DNA of 64,000 nt, taken from positions 1-64,000 of the forward strand of contig DASRFD010000112.1 in NCBI GenBank assembly GCA_035651715.1. The letters run 5' to 3'. Shown here one piece after another: positions 43,701 through 52,701 of the stretch. The DNA comes from Nevskia sp035651715. Its GTDB lineage: Bacteria; Pseudomonadota; Gammaproteobacteria; Nevskiales; Nevskiaceae. The translations under genes were made by a program, and so were the position numbers. A model generated the notes under the pieces. The model ran no database searches. It was not told the DNA's origin and saw only the letters and a program-made list of their open reading frames with translations. Position 1 is the first letter of the stretch. The number at the start of each line of letters is the position of its first letter.

Positions 43701-44522
43701 ATGACAACTTATGCCATCGGCGACCTCCAGGGCTGCTACGACACCCTGCGCCGCCTGCTCGATCGGGTGCATTTCGACCCTGCACATGACGTGCTGTGGT
43801 TCACCGGCGACCTGGTCAACCGCGGGCCTCAGTCGCTGCCGACCCTGCGCTACGTGTACCGCCTCGGCGCCGCCGCCCGTACCGTCCTGGGCAACCACGA
43901 CCTGCACCTGCTGGCGGTGGCGAACGGCGGCCGCAAGGGCCGCCGCGATACCCTCGACGAAATCCTCGCCGCGCCGGACCGCGACGAACTGCTGGACTGG
44001 CTGCGGCGACAGCCGCTGCTGCTGGAGGCGCCGGGGGTCGCAGTGCTCCATGCCGGACTGCCGCCGCAGTGGGACCTGGCCCAAGCGCGGGCCTGCGCCC
44101 GCGAGGCCGAAAGCGTACTGGCCGGGCCGGACTATGCTGCCTTCCTGCGCGAAATGTACGGCGACGAGCCGGCGGTCTGGGATGAAGCGCTGCGGGGCCT
44201 GCCACGCCTCCGCTACATCATCAACTGCTACACCAGGCTGCGCTACTGCGGTGCCGGCGGCCGCCTCGACTTCGCCCACAAGGGCTCGCCCGGAACCCAG
44301 CCGGAAGGCCTGCTGCCCTGGTTTCAGGCCCCGGGCCGCCGCTCCGCCGGGACCACCCTGGTGTTCGGCCACTGGTCTACGCTGGGCCGGGTCCGCTGGC
44401 CGGAACACCAGGTCTACGGCCTGGACACCGGCGCGGTGTGGGGCGGGCGCCTCACGGCCCTCCGGCTCGAGGATTGGCGCTTGCTCGACGTCCCTTCCCC
44501 GCGCCACAGCGACTGGGATTAA
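43701..44522 (+). CDS. apaH: Symmetrical bis(5'-nucleosyl)-tetraphosphatase
   Basis: 273-residue calcineurin-fold phosphatase that splits Ap4A to two ADP; recent work also ties it to removal of Np4 RNA caps. Metal-site motifs GDLQGC, GDLVNRGP and GNHDLHLL are intact. Normally follows rsmA and apaG; here a 9-kb pilus operon lies between, and apaG is missing. Its stop overlaps the stop of the convergent GT87 gene by four bases. Confidence 0.95.
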   Translation: MTTYAIGDLQGCYDTLRRLLDRVHFDPAHDVLWFTGDLVNRGPQSLPTLRYVYRLGAAARTVLGNHDLHLLAVANGGRKGRRDTLDEILAAPDRDELLDWLRRQPLLLEAPGVAVLHAGLPPQWDLAQARACAREAESVLAGPDYAAFLREMYGDEPAVWDEALRGLPRLRYIINCYTRLRYCGAGGRLDFAHKGSPGTQPEGLLPWFQAPGRRSAGTTLVFGHWSTLGRVRWPEHQVYGLDTGAVWGGRLTALRLEDWRLLDVPSPRHSDWD

Positions 44523-45709
44523 GCCGCCGCGTTCGCGGCGAAGGCGCGGCGCAGGACCATCAGGAACAAGACCAGCACCGCCAGCGGGGTCAGCTGCAAG
44601 CCGGTGAAGTGATAGAGCGGGATCCACAGCACCGGCATCAGCCAGGCCGCGGCCATCGCCTCGCGCTCGCCGCGGCGCCAGCCCCGGCGCACCGCGTCGG
44701 CGGCGAGCCAGAGCAGTGCCGGCGCCAGCATGGCCTGGTCGTAATCGAACAGGTAGGGGCTGATCAGCAGGCTGCCGCTGAGCAGCGCGGCGGCGCGCAG
44801 CGCCGGATCGCCGCGCCGCAGCCAGAGCAGAATTACCGCCGCCGCCACGGCCAGCGCCACCGCGGCATGGAGCGCCGCCGCCGCGGCCACCGGCAAGCCG
44901 AGCAAACGCCCCAGCGAGTAGAAGCTGGTCAGCTCGCGCACCAGCAGCAGGCTGTCGCCGGCAAGAGCCTGGCGCAGCGCCGGCAGCTTGCCGACAAAAG
45001 CCTGCAGGGTCTCCACTCCCAACACCGCCACACTGAGCCCCCCGAACAGCAGCGTGCCCAGGATCGCGCTGGCAAGGGCGCGCCAGTGGCGGCCGCTGAC
45101 CAGGATCAGCGGCCACAACAGGCCGAGCTGGGGCTTGATCGTCAGCAGGGCGATCAAGCCGCCAGCCAGCACGGGGCGACGCTCCAGGCACAGCAGCGCG
45201 CCACCTGCGAGGGCGGCGGTGAGAAGGCCGTTCTGGCCGGTATAGAAGTTGATGAACACCGCCGGGAAGCCGAGGAGGGGCAACAGCGCGTCGCGCCAGG
45301 TCAGGCCCTGGCTGCGGCAGATGCCGCGCACCACCGCGCCCAGCGCCGCGAGGCCCGCGCCGAGGAACAACAAGCAGGCGACGGCATACGGCAACAGCGC
45401 CAGCGGCAGGATCAGCAGGTAGAAGGTCGGCGGGTAGAGCCAGGCGTTGTTGGCCTGGCTGGCGCCGCTGATCGCGGCGTGCTGGACCGCGCTGATGGCG
45501 GCGAGGTCGTAGGCCGCCGCCGGATCACCGGACAGCGCCAGCCTGGAAGCGCTCCAGAAGACGATGAAGTCCGGCGTCAGCGGGAAACCCTGGCGGTCGA
45601 CCCCGTGCGGAAAGCGCAGCCACAGCAGCAGGCCGGTCGCCAGCGCTAGAAACAGCGCTGCGCCACTATACAGCGCCAGCCGCTCCCGGCTCAGCCAGTG
45701 CGGGTTCAC
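44519..45709 (-). CDS. GT87-family membrane mannosyltransferase-like protein 1
   Basis: 396 residues with about ten hydrophobic helices and the DUF2029/GT87 pattern; YDLAAISAVQHAA after the first loop contains an acidic residue near the membrane, and GQNGLLTAAL and LTIKPQLGLLWP are hallmark segments. GT87 enzymes use polyprenyl-phospho-mannose as donor in actinobacteria; in this class the substrate is unknown. The start is a GTG whose bases overlap the upstream stop (GTGA). Similar along its length to the adjacent gene product, so the pair arose by duplication. Confidence 0.82.
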   Translation of the reverse strand: MNPHWLSRERLALYSGAALFLALATGLLLWLRFPHGVDRQGFPLTPDFIVFWSASRLALSGDPAAAYDLAAISAVQHAAISGASQANNAWLYPPTFYLLILPLALLPYAVACLLFLGAGLAALGAVVRGICRSQGLTWRDALLPLLGFPAVFINFYTGQNGLLTAALAGGALLCLERRPVLAGGLIALLTIKPQLGLLWPLILVSGRHWRALASAILGTLLFGGLSVAVLGVETLQAFVGKLPALRQALAGDSLLLVRELTSFYSLGRLLGLPVAAAAALHAAVALAVAAAVILLWLRRGDPALRAAALLSGSLLISPYLFDYDQAMLAPALLWLAADAVRRGWRRGEREAMAAAWLMPVLWIPLYHFTGLQLTPLAVLVLFLMVLRRAFAANAAA

Positions 45710-46908
45710 GCCACGCCCGCGGCCGCCTCGGGCCGGTCGACGGCGCGCCGCAGCACCAGCAGCAGGAAGGCCAGGCTCAGCAGCGGCGCCGGCTGGAACT
45801 GCAGGGCATAGTGGCCCAGCGCCATGATCCCCGGTTGCAGCCAGACCAGCACCAGCAGCTCCTTTTCCCAGGGTCGCCAGCCGTGCCGCAGGGCGTAGCC
45901 GGCGAACCAGGCCAGGGCCAGCCCCATCCATACCAGGTCGTAGTCGTACAGGTAGGGACTCAGCAGCATGGTGCCCGACAGCAGCGCCGCCGCGCGCAGC
46001 GCCATGCTCCGGCCGCCGAGCCAGACGCGCGCGACGACCGCAGCCGCAAGCATTGCCACCAGGCCGTGCAGCAGCCAAGCCGCGCCCGCCGGCAAGCCGA
46101 GCGAGCGGCCGAGCGAGAAAAAGGTCGGCATCTTGGCCAGCGGCATTTTGCCCTCGCTGACCCAGCTCGCCACCAGCGGCAGGCGCTCGAAGAATGCCCA
46201 CAGCGTATCGCTGCCCAGCACCGCAACGCTGCCGGCGGCGAAACCGGCGGCGCCGAGCGCGGCGTAGAACAGCGCGCGCCAGCAACCGCCGCAGAGCAGG
46301 GCCAGCGGCAGCAGCAGCCCCAGATGCGGCTTGATCGTCAGCGCGCCGATCAGCAGGCCCGCCACGGCCGGCCGCGACTGCAGCAGCAGCAGCGCCGCCC
46401 CGATCAGGGCCGCAGTGAGAAAGCCGTTCTGCCCCTCGAAGGCATTGACCATCACCGCCGGGCTACCCAGCAGCGGCAGCCAGGCGGCGCGCGGTGCGAT
46501 GCCCTGCGCCGCCAGGGTGCGGCGCAGGACCACAGCGAAGCCGCCGAAGCTGGCGCCGATGAAGCTGAAGTAGGACAGGAAATACGGCAGCAGGCCCAGC
46601 GGCAGCACCAGCAGCAGAAAGGTGGGCGGGTATTGCCAGGGGCCCAGCGGCCCGTCGCCGAGGCCCGGCAGGGCGGTGCGCTCCACCTCGAGCAGGCGCT
46701 GCATGTCGTAGGCGTCCGCCGGGTGGCCGCCCAACGCGATGCGTGCGGCCCCCCAGAAGGCGATGAAGTCGAAGCCCAGCGGCTTGCCGCTGGCGTCCAC
46801 GCCACCGTGCGCGCGCAGCACGAGGATGCAGGCCCAGCCGACGTACAAGGCCATCAACGCCAGCGGATAGATCCGCAACCGTTCGGCGTTGAGCCAGTGC
46901 TCCTTCAC
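45706..46908 (-). CDS. GT87-family membrane mannosyltransferase-like protein 2
   Basis: 400 residues, the same helical layout as its neighbour, sharing GQNGFLTAAL, LTIKPHLGLLLP and PYLYDYD with matching spacing. Acidic residues after the first helix (YDMQRLLEVER) are probable catalytic-site candidates. First gene of the two-gene unit, which stops at apaH; divergent from the methyltransferase-like gene 72 bases away. Donor and acceptor unknown; a polyprenyl-linked sugar donor is typical of the fold class. Confidence 0.82.
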   Translation of the reverse strand: MKEHWLNAERLRIYPLALMALYVGWACILVLRAHGGVDASGKPLGFDFIAFWGAARIALGGHPADAYDMQRLLEVERTALPGLGDGPLGPWQYPPTFLLLVLPLGLLPYFLSYFSFIGASFGGFAVVLRRTLAAQGIAPRAAWLPLLGSPAVMVNAFEGQNGFLTAALIGAALLLLQSRPAVAGLLIGALTIKPHLGLLLPLALLCGGCWRALFYAALGAAGFAAGSVAVLGSDTLWAFFERLPLVASWVSEGKMPLAKMPTFFSLGRSLGLPAGAAWLLHGLVAMLAAAVVARVWLGGRSMALRAAALLSGTMLLSPYLYDYDLVWMGLALAWFAGYALRHGWRPWEKELLVLVWLQPGIMALGHYALQFQPAPLLSLAFLLLVLRRAVDRPEAAAGVA

Positions 46909-46980
46909 CGAGTGCGCCCCGGGGACGGCGGCGGCGACGTGCTATAAGTAGCAGCCGACCCCGCCGGGACAGACCGGACC

Positions 46981-47652
46981 ATGGACCAGGATCGACCCTC
47001 CGCTGCTGTCGAAGGCTCGCCGCCGCTGCGGCCGGTGCGGCTGCTGGATAATCCGGTCTTCGACAAGTTCATGGCGGTGCTGGCCTGTACCCCGTTCTTG
47101 TTCGTGCTGTGGCTGAACCTGCAAGCCCACAGCTTCGACATCCCCCGCATCGTCCTGGTCCTGAACATCCTGCTCCAGGTCGGCCCGATGTTCGCACGCC
47201 GGCCACCAGTGAAAGTGACGCAGAACCTCGCCTTCTGGCTGTTCTCGTTCATCACCACCTACTGGGCCTTCGCCGCCGCGGTACTCGCCCCGCGCGCGCC
47301 GGCGCTGGTGCCGGGCTGGATCACCACCGGGCTCAGCGGGCTGAGCCTGGCGCTCCTGGCCTATGCGCGCCTGAGCCTTGGGCGGAGCATCGGCATTGTG
47401 CCGGCGCTGCGCCGTCTGGTCATCCATGGCGCTTACCGCTATGTGCGCCATCCCATCTACACCGGCACTTTCCTGGTCTATCTCGGCGTCGCCCTGTCGT
47501 CGTTCTCCTGGATCAATTGCGCGGTATGCCTGCTCGGCTGTGCGCTCTACATGATCAAGAGCGTGATCGAAGAGCGGTTCCTCAGCGCCGATCCGGCGTA
47601 CCGGGAATACATGCGGCAGGTGCGCTGGCGTTGGCTGCCTGGAGTTGCCTAA
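46981..47652 (+). CDS. Isoprenylcysteine carboxyl methyltransferase-family membrane enzyme
   Basis: 223 residues with about five membrane helices. The C-terminal ICMT/PEMT-like core is clear: YRYVRHPIYTGTFLVYLG for the SAM-binding start and EERFLSADPAYREYM for the second signature. Bacterial members methylate isoprenoid or lipid substrates, which are mostly unknown; phosphatidylethanolamine methylation is another possibility. Its last 71 bases overlap the convergent PAP2 gene. Confidence 0.82.
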   Translation: MDQDRPSAAVEGSPPLRPVRLLDNPVFDKFMAVLACTPFLFVLWLNLQAHSFDIPRIVLVLNILLQVGPMFARRPPVKVTQNLAFWLFSFITTYWAFAAAVLAPRAPALVPGWITTGLSGLSLALLAYARLSLGRSIGIVPALRRLVIHGAYRYVRHPIYTGTFLVYLGVALSSFSWINCAVCLLGCALYMIKSVIEERFLSADPAYREYMRQVRWRWLPGVA

Positions 47653-48568
47653 GCGGCGCCGCGGCGCCGCGCGGCCACTCCGACCGCGCCACCAGGGCGA
47701 TGGTGGCGCCGGCCAGCAGCAGGCCGGCGAGCACGTCGGTCAAGTGGTGCCCACCCACGCTCGGGGTCGCGGCGATCACCAGCAGGTTCAGGACCAGCGA
47801 CAGCGGGAACAGGCCGCGCAGGCCGCGCACCGCGTGGCAGCACAGCACCGCCAGCGCGGCGTGGAACGAGGGGAATTGCACCAGGCCTTGCACCTGACCC
47901 AGGTCGATGGCGCGCAGCGAGCCGTCGCGCAGCGCCAGGTATTGCAGCACGTAAAGCCTGTGCTGCGCCTCGGGCGTGCGGTACTCGACGAAGGCGCCGG
48001 CCGCCGGGAGCAATGCGCCGAGCACGATCACCGCCAGGCTCGAGATGACGAATCCCAGGTACAGCTCGCGCGCGCGGTCGGCGTGCCCCAGCGGGCTCAG
48101 CAATAGCAGCAGCAGGATCAGCTGCGGCCCCAGGCTGAAGTAGGCGCAGCAGGCGAGCAGCCAGCGCCAGTGCGCCGCGCGGAGCCAGTGGTACAGGCCA
48201 GGCCAGTCGAAGCCGAGGGCACGATCGACCGCCGCCAGGCGGCCGTCGTGCAGCGGCAGGCCGGACAGTCCGGTCAACAGGTAACTGAAGATCGCGGCGG
48301 CGTTGGTGAACAGCAGGAAGACCAGGCCGAGATACGCCAGTTCCGCCAGGCGTGGCGCCCGCCGCAGGCGGCCGTAGACTCCCCACAGCGATGCCAGCAA
48401 CACCGCACCGGCCAGCGCCGGCAGCTCCGCGCGCCACTTCACAGAGAAATCCGAGCCCGCCAGCAACAGGGTGTCAAGCAGGGCCACCGCCAGGACCGGC
48501 AGCCACCCGGCCCAATGCCGCGACACCGGCGCCGCGGGATCGTCCGCGACGCCGGTGACAGGCTTCAT
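47582..48568 (-). CDS. PAP2-superfamily membrane protein, AUR1-like
   Basis: 328 residues with about seven to eight helices. The PAP2 motifs of the AUR1/inositol-phosphoceramide synthase type are visible: PSFHAALAVLCCHA, where the His is a catalytic candidate, and GGHHLTDVLAGLLL with the second His and Asp. Bacterial relatives act as lipid phosphatases or phosphotransferases in membrane lipid or lipid-linked sugar turnover. The C-terminal 23 residues come from DNA that also encodes the end of the methyltransferase-like protein. Confidence 0.82.
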   Translation of the reverse strand: MKPVTGVADDPAAPVSRHWAGWLPVLAVALLDTLLLAGSDFSVKWRAELPALAGAVLLASLWGVYGRLRRAPRLAELAYLGLVFLLFTNAAAIFSYLLTGLSGLPLHDGRLAAVDRALGFDWPGLYHWLRAAHWRWLLACCAYFSLGPQLILLLLLLSPLGHADRARELYLGFVISSLAVIVLGALLPAAGAFVEYRTPEAQHRLYVLQYLALRDGSLRAIDLGQVQGLVQFPSFHAALAVLCCHAVRGLRGLFPLSLVLNLLVIAATPSVGGHHLTDVLAGLLLAGATIALVARSEWPRGAAAPLRQLQAANASAPAACIPGTPDRR

Positions 48569-48584
48569 CCGCCGCGCCGCCCGC

Positions 48585-51464
48585 TTAGTGGCGCGACACC
48601 ATCACCGGCTTCTCGCCCGGCGCCAGCTGGCGCGGCTTGAGCAGGAACGAGGCGATGGCCGGCAGGATCAGGATCGCGCCGAACATGTTGGCGGTGAACA
48701 TGAACACCAGCAGCTTGCCCATGTCGCGCTGGAACTGCAGGCCCGACCACAGCCAGGTGGCCACGCCGAAGCCCAGCGTGATGCCGGTGAACACCACCGC
48801 CTTGCCGGTCATCTTCAAGGTCTTGAAGTAAGCCTCGCGCAGGCCGAAGCCGCCGGCGCAGGCGTCGGCGAAGGTGGCGTAGACGTAAATGCCGTAGTCC
48901 ACGCCGATGCCTACCGCCAGCGCCACCACCGGCAGGGTCGCGATCTTCATGCCGATGCCGAGCATCGCCATCACGGCGTAGGCCAGCCACGACACCAGGG
49001 CCAGCGGCAGCATGATGCTGACCAGGCTCTGCCATTCGAAGAACGACAGGTAAACGCAGATGATGATGGCGATGTAAACGTAGAGCAGGATGCGCTTCTC
49101 GAGCTGCTCCACCAGCTCGTTGGTCGCCGCCATCACGCCGACGTTGCCGCTGGCCAGGGCGAAGTTCACCGGGCACTGCTTGTCCATGCCCCTGAGCTTG
49201 TCCTCGGCATCGGACAAGGTCTTCTGCTGCGCGGCGATGTCCTTGTCGGCATTGACGGCGTCGTCGGTGAGGCCCTTCTTGTGCAGGAGCTCGGTCATGT
49301 GCTGCAGCTTGAGCTTCTGCACGCCCAGGTCGCGGCGCGCCTCGTTCTTGGCCTCGCAATACTTGGCGTCGACGTCCTTGTGGGTCTCGAAGAACTCGGC
49401 CGAGTTGGTCTTGTTGTAATCCTCCACCTCGTTGACCACGCGGTTGATGGTCTGGGCGCGGTGGTCGCCGAGGAAAGTCCAGACCGGCATGGCCGAACAG
49501 GACTCGTTGAGCAGGCCGGTGGGCGGCGGCAGCGGCTTGATCGCCTGCCCCAGCGCGTCCTTGTTGCGCGCCAGCACGTAGAACTTGGGGCTGCCCTCGA
49601 CGAAGATCGAATACACCAGGCGCGACAGTTCCGGCAGCGACAGCGTCGACTGCACGCCCTGGGTGTTGTCCAGGCGCCAGGCCAGGTGATAGATCTGCTC
49701 CATCACGCCGAAGTTGATGCAGGCGTCGGCGTCGGTTTCGGCGATGACCTTGATGAGGTCGGTGCCGAGCGCGAAGTTGGAGACGATGACGGCGTTGTCG
49801 TTGTTGTAGCGTGAATCCGGCAGCAGCTCGGGTACGCCCTTCTGGCTGTCGCCGATCTGCAGGTCCTTGCCCTTCCACAGGCCCCAGCCGAGCAGCACGC
49901 CGCAGATCAGCAGCGCGGTGACCGCGGCCTTGCGGTTGGTCATGCCGGAGAGCAGGTGCCACAGGCCGTCGAAGATGCTGTCGCGCCGCTCCTGCTTTTC
50001 CTTGAAGGTCTTGGGATCGCCGACGTTCACCCAGGTCAGCCAGATCGGCATCATCACCTTGTTGGTGATGATGATGGCGAGCATGCCGAGGCAGGCGTTG
50101 AGCGCCATCTCCTGGATGATGCCGACCGGGATCAGGCCGATCATGGCGAAGCCGGCCACGTCGGTCATGATCGCCATGGTGCCGTAGATGGCCAGGCGCC
50201 TCCAGGTGAACAGCGAGGCGTCGAAGCTGTTGCGGCCGTTGTCGGCGATCTCGCCGACCCAGGCGTTGACGTACTGCACGCCGTGCGACACCGACACCGC
50301 CAGGATCAGGAACGGCACCAGGATGGCGAAGGGGTCGAGGCCGAAGCCGAGCAGGTGCAGCAGGCCGAATTCCCAGATCACCGCCGTGATCGAGCACACC
50401 AGCGGCAGGATCGCCAGCTTGAAGCTGCCGACGTACAGCCACAGCAGGATCATGGTCATGACCAGCGTCAGCAGGAAGAACAGCGTCACCTGCAGCGTGG
50501 CGTCGATGACGTCGCCCACCACCTTGGCGAAGCCGACGACGTGGATGCTGATGTCCGGCGTGTAGTCGGGGTTGGGCACCTTGTTCACGTCGAGCAGGCG
50601 CGCCGGCACTTCCACCGGCACGGCCGAGCCGTCCGCCAGGTGGCGCAGCGCCCCCAGCTTCTTCACCTGGGTCTGGACGTAGTCCAGGTGGACATAGCCC
50701 TCGACCACCTGCTCGCCCTGCTTGAACAGCACCTCGCCGTCCTTGAACGGGCTGTTGGGCTTGAGCGGGAAGTCCTTGCCGACGATGATGTCGCGCTTGG
50801 CGGTGTAGATGTACTTGTCGGGGCTGGCGAACTGGCCGCGGACCCGGTCCTCGATCTGGTCCGCCACCTGGCCGTAGTCCAGCTTCTCGCCGGTGACCGG
50901 GTCGATCTCCAGCAGGTCGGCCTGGACGATGGCGCCGTGCTGGTTGTTGGAGACCAGGCGGCCGATGATGTTGGCCTTCTGCACGTGGTCCTTGACCTTG
51001 GCCAGCATCTCCGGCGTGGCGTCGCCCTGGGCCGGGTAGTCGGCCGGGATCACGTTGGTGCCGAAGAAGCCGCCCTCCACCACCTCGATGTAGGTGACGT
51101 TGGGCGTGAACAGCGACTGCACCTGCGAGCGGTCGATGTGCGGCAGGAAGAACACCGCGTCGGTGACCTGCTTCAGGCGGTGCAGGAACAGGCTGTTGTA
51201 GATGTCCTTGTCGCCCTTCTGCATCAAGGCGACCAGGATCGTGTTGGCGCCGCCGAACTGCTCCTGGTACTGCTTGTACACCTGCATGTAGGGGTGCTTG
51301 AGCGGAATCGACTTGTCGAAGCCCGCGTCCGGCTGGATGTGCACCGCTTCCCACATGAACAAGGCGGTGATCAGCAGCAGGATGCCCATGGTGAGCCTGC
51401 GCCGCGCATAGATCAGCGGCTCGCCGATCTGGAACATCAATTTATAGAACTTGTTATCGCTCAC
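48585..51464 (-). CDS. RND/MMPL-family transporter
   Basis: 959 residues with twelve predicted helices and two large periplasmic loops, the second holding a charged coiled-coil (about 690-735). RND signatures include YLSFFEWQSLVSIMLPLAL and GIGVDYGIYVYATFADAC. The start is a GTG with GGGGAG before it. Members of this HAE3/hopanoid-transporter-like class export lipids, hydrophobic compounds or toxic organics; the cargo is unknown. Downstream of a YCF48-type gene as in many gammaproteobacteria. No membrane fusion or outer-membrane partner is adjacent. Confidence 0.88.
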   Translation of the reverse strand: MSDNKFYKLMFQIGEPLIYARRRLTMGILLLITALFMWEAVHIQPDAGFDKSIPLKHPYMQVYKQYQEQFGGANTILVALMQKGDKDIYNSLFLHRLKQVTDAVFFLPHIDRSQVQSLFTPNVTYIEVVEGGFFGTNVIPADYPAQGDATPEMLAKVKDHVQKANIIGRLVSNNQHGAIVQADLLEIDPVTGEKLDYGQVADQIEDRVRGQFASPDKYIYTAKRDIIVGKDFPLKPNSPFKDGEVLFKQGEQVVEGYVHLDYVQTQVKKLGALRHLADGSAVPVEVPARLLDVNKVPNPDYTPDISIHVVGFAKVVGDVIDATLQVTLFFLLTLVMTMILLWLYVGSFKLAILPLVCSITAVIWEFGLLHLLGFGLDPFAILVPFLILAVSVSHGVQYVNAWVGEIADNGRNSFDASLFTWRRLAIYGTMAIMTDVAGFAMIGLIPVGIIQEMALNACLGMLAIIITNKVMMPIWLTWVNVGDPKTFKEKQERRDSIFDGLWHLLSGMTNRKAAVTALLICGVLLGWGLWKGKDLQIGDSQKGVPELLPDSRYNNDNAVIVSNFALGTDLIKVIAETDADACINFGVMEQIYHLAWRLDNTQGVQSTLSLPELSRLVYSIFVEGSPKFYVLARNKDALGQAIKPLPPPTGLLNESCSAMPVWTFLGDHRAQTINRVVNEVEDYNKTNSAEFFETHKDVDAKYCEAKNEARRDLGVQKLKLQHMTELLHKKGLTDDAVNADKDIAAQQKTLSDAEDKLRGMDKQCPVNFALASGNVGVMAATNELVEQLEKRILLYVYIAIIICVYLSFFEWQSLVSIMLPLALVSWLAYAVMAMLGIGMKIATLPVVALAVGIGVDYGIYVYATFADACAGGFGLREAYFKTLKMTGKAVVFTGITLGFGVATWLWSGLQFQRDMGKLLVFMFTANMFGAILILPAIASFLLKPRQLAPGEKPVMVSRH

Positions 51465-51527
51465 GGTGCGGTCTCCCCGGCGTTTGCTGGCGGCGTCTTG
51501 TCTGGTGGTCTGCGTGACTGCGGCGGC

Positions 51528-52541
51528 TTACTGCAGGCTGTCGAGGTGCTGGATGCCGGACTCGCCGACCAGCACCAGGCCGCCCTTGAACGGCACCACG
51601 TCGGAATACGGCGTATCGCCGGGGCTCTTCAGGTTGCGCGCCGCGCCGCTGCCGGTGTCGACCAGCTGGATGATGCCGTTGAGACCCACCATCGCCACGG
51701 TCTTGTCGTCGAGCTTGCGGCAGCCGAACAGCGAGGTCGGCGCGGTGGTGGCGACCTTGTCCCACTTGCCGCCGCGGACGTCGCGGCTGATGAAGGCGTT
51801 GCCGCGCAGGCCGCAGACCAGGGCGCCCTTGTCGCCCAGCGGCACCGCGCCGAAGAAGGTGCCCTCGTAGGGCGACTTCAGCTTGCTCCAGGTCTTGCCG
51901 GTGTCGCTGGAACCGAGCAGCAGGCCCTGCTCGCCGGCGATGAACAGGTCGCCGTTGCCGAGCTTGACGATGCTGTACATGTGCAGGCCGGCGTCCTTGA
52001 TCACCGGCGATTCCACCGGCGCCCAGGTGCCGCCGCCGTCGGCGGTGCTGTAGATCAGGCCGTAGGCGCCGACGGCGATGGCGTGGTCCTTGTCGAGGGC
52101 CAGCACGCCGAGGAAGGGGTTCTCCAGCTCGGGCTGGAAATTCTGCAGGGTCCAGGTCTTGCCGCCGTCGCTGGTGTGCAGGATCACCGTGTCGTGGCCG
52201 ACCACCCAGCCGTTCTTGGCGTCGGCGAAGGACACCGCCGTCAGCGGCGAGCGCACCGGCACCTCCACCTGGGCCCACTTGCGGCCATCGTTGGAGGCGA
52301 GGATCTCGCCGTGGTCGCCCACCGCGATCAGGTGCTCGCCGGTGTCCACCACGCCCATCACCAGGGCCTGGGTGGCCCGCGGCATGATCTCCGCCGGCCG
52401 CGGCTTCACCGAAACCGGCACGGTGGCCGGCGCATCGGCCGCGGCCCCCTGGTTGGCCGGCTGCTGCGCCGCGGCTGAAAGGCTCAGGCATGCGCCACAG
52501 GCCAGACCCAGCATCCCCGCCACCCTGGTCTCGGTTCTCAT
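51528..52541 (-). CDS. YCF48/BNR-repeat exported protein, RND partner
   Basis: 337 residues: signal peptide (about 1-28, ending LSAAAQ), then beta-propeller BNR-type repeats with SNDGRKWAQV, TSDGGKTWTLQNF, STADGGGTWAPV and SSDTGKTWSKL. YCF48-related proteins form Asp-box propellers with scaffolding roles. Linked to the RND gene 63 bases downstream, as in many proteobacteria, so they probably work together in the periplasm. AAGAGG precedes the ATG at 52541; the open frame to 52709 is rejected. Confidence 0.88.
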   Translation of the reverse strand: MRTETRVAGMLGLACGACLSLSAAAQQPANQGAAADAPATVPVSVKPRPAEIMPRATQALVMGVVDTGEHLIAVGDHGEILASNDGRKWAQVEVPVRSPLTAVSFADAKNGWVVGHDTVILHTSDGGKTWTLQNFQPELENPFLGVLALDKDHAIAVGAYGLIYSTADGGGTWAPVESPVIKDAGLHMYSIVKLGNGDLFIAGEQGLLLGSSDTGKTWSKLKSPYEGTFFGAVPLGDKGALVCGLRGNAFISRDVRGGKWDKVATTAPTSLFGCRKLDDKTVAMVGLNGIIQLVDTGSGAARNLKSPGDTPYSDVVPFKGGLVLVGESGIQHLDSLQ

Positions 52542-52701
52542 TGTTCGCACCTCTTGGTTCCTTATGCGGGTCCGCTGACCGCGGTATTTTTTGACGCTGC
52601 GGCCCGCCGGATCGACGGGCGCGCGGCGCACTGCTGTGCACGGTCGCGCAGATGTACCAAACCCGCCACCGCTAAGCAAGGAAAACAAAGAAAAAATTGG
52701 C

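Noticed and set aside
49956..52478. An 840-codon plus-strand frame opposite the RND and YCF48 genes
   Set aside because: It crosses two real minus-strand genes and their gap and has a low-complexity composition.
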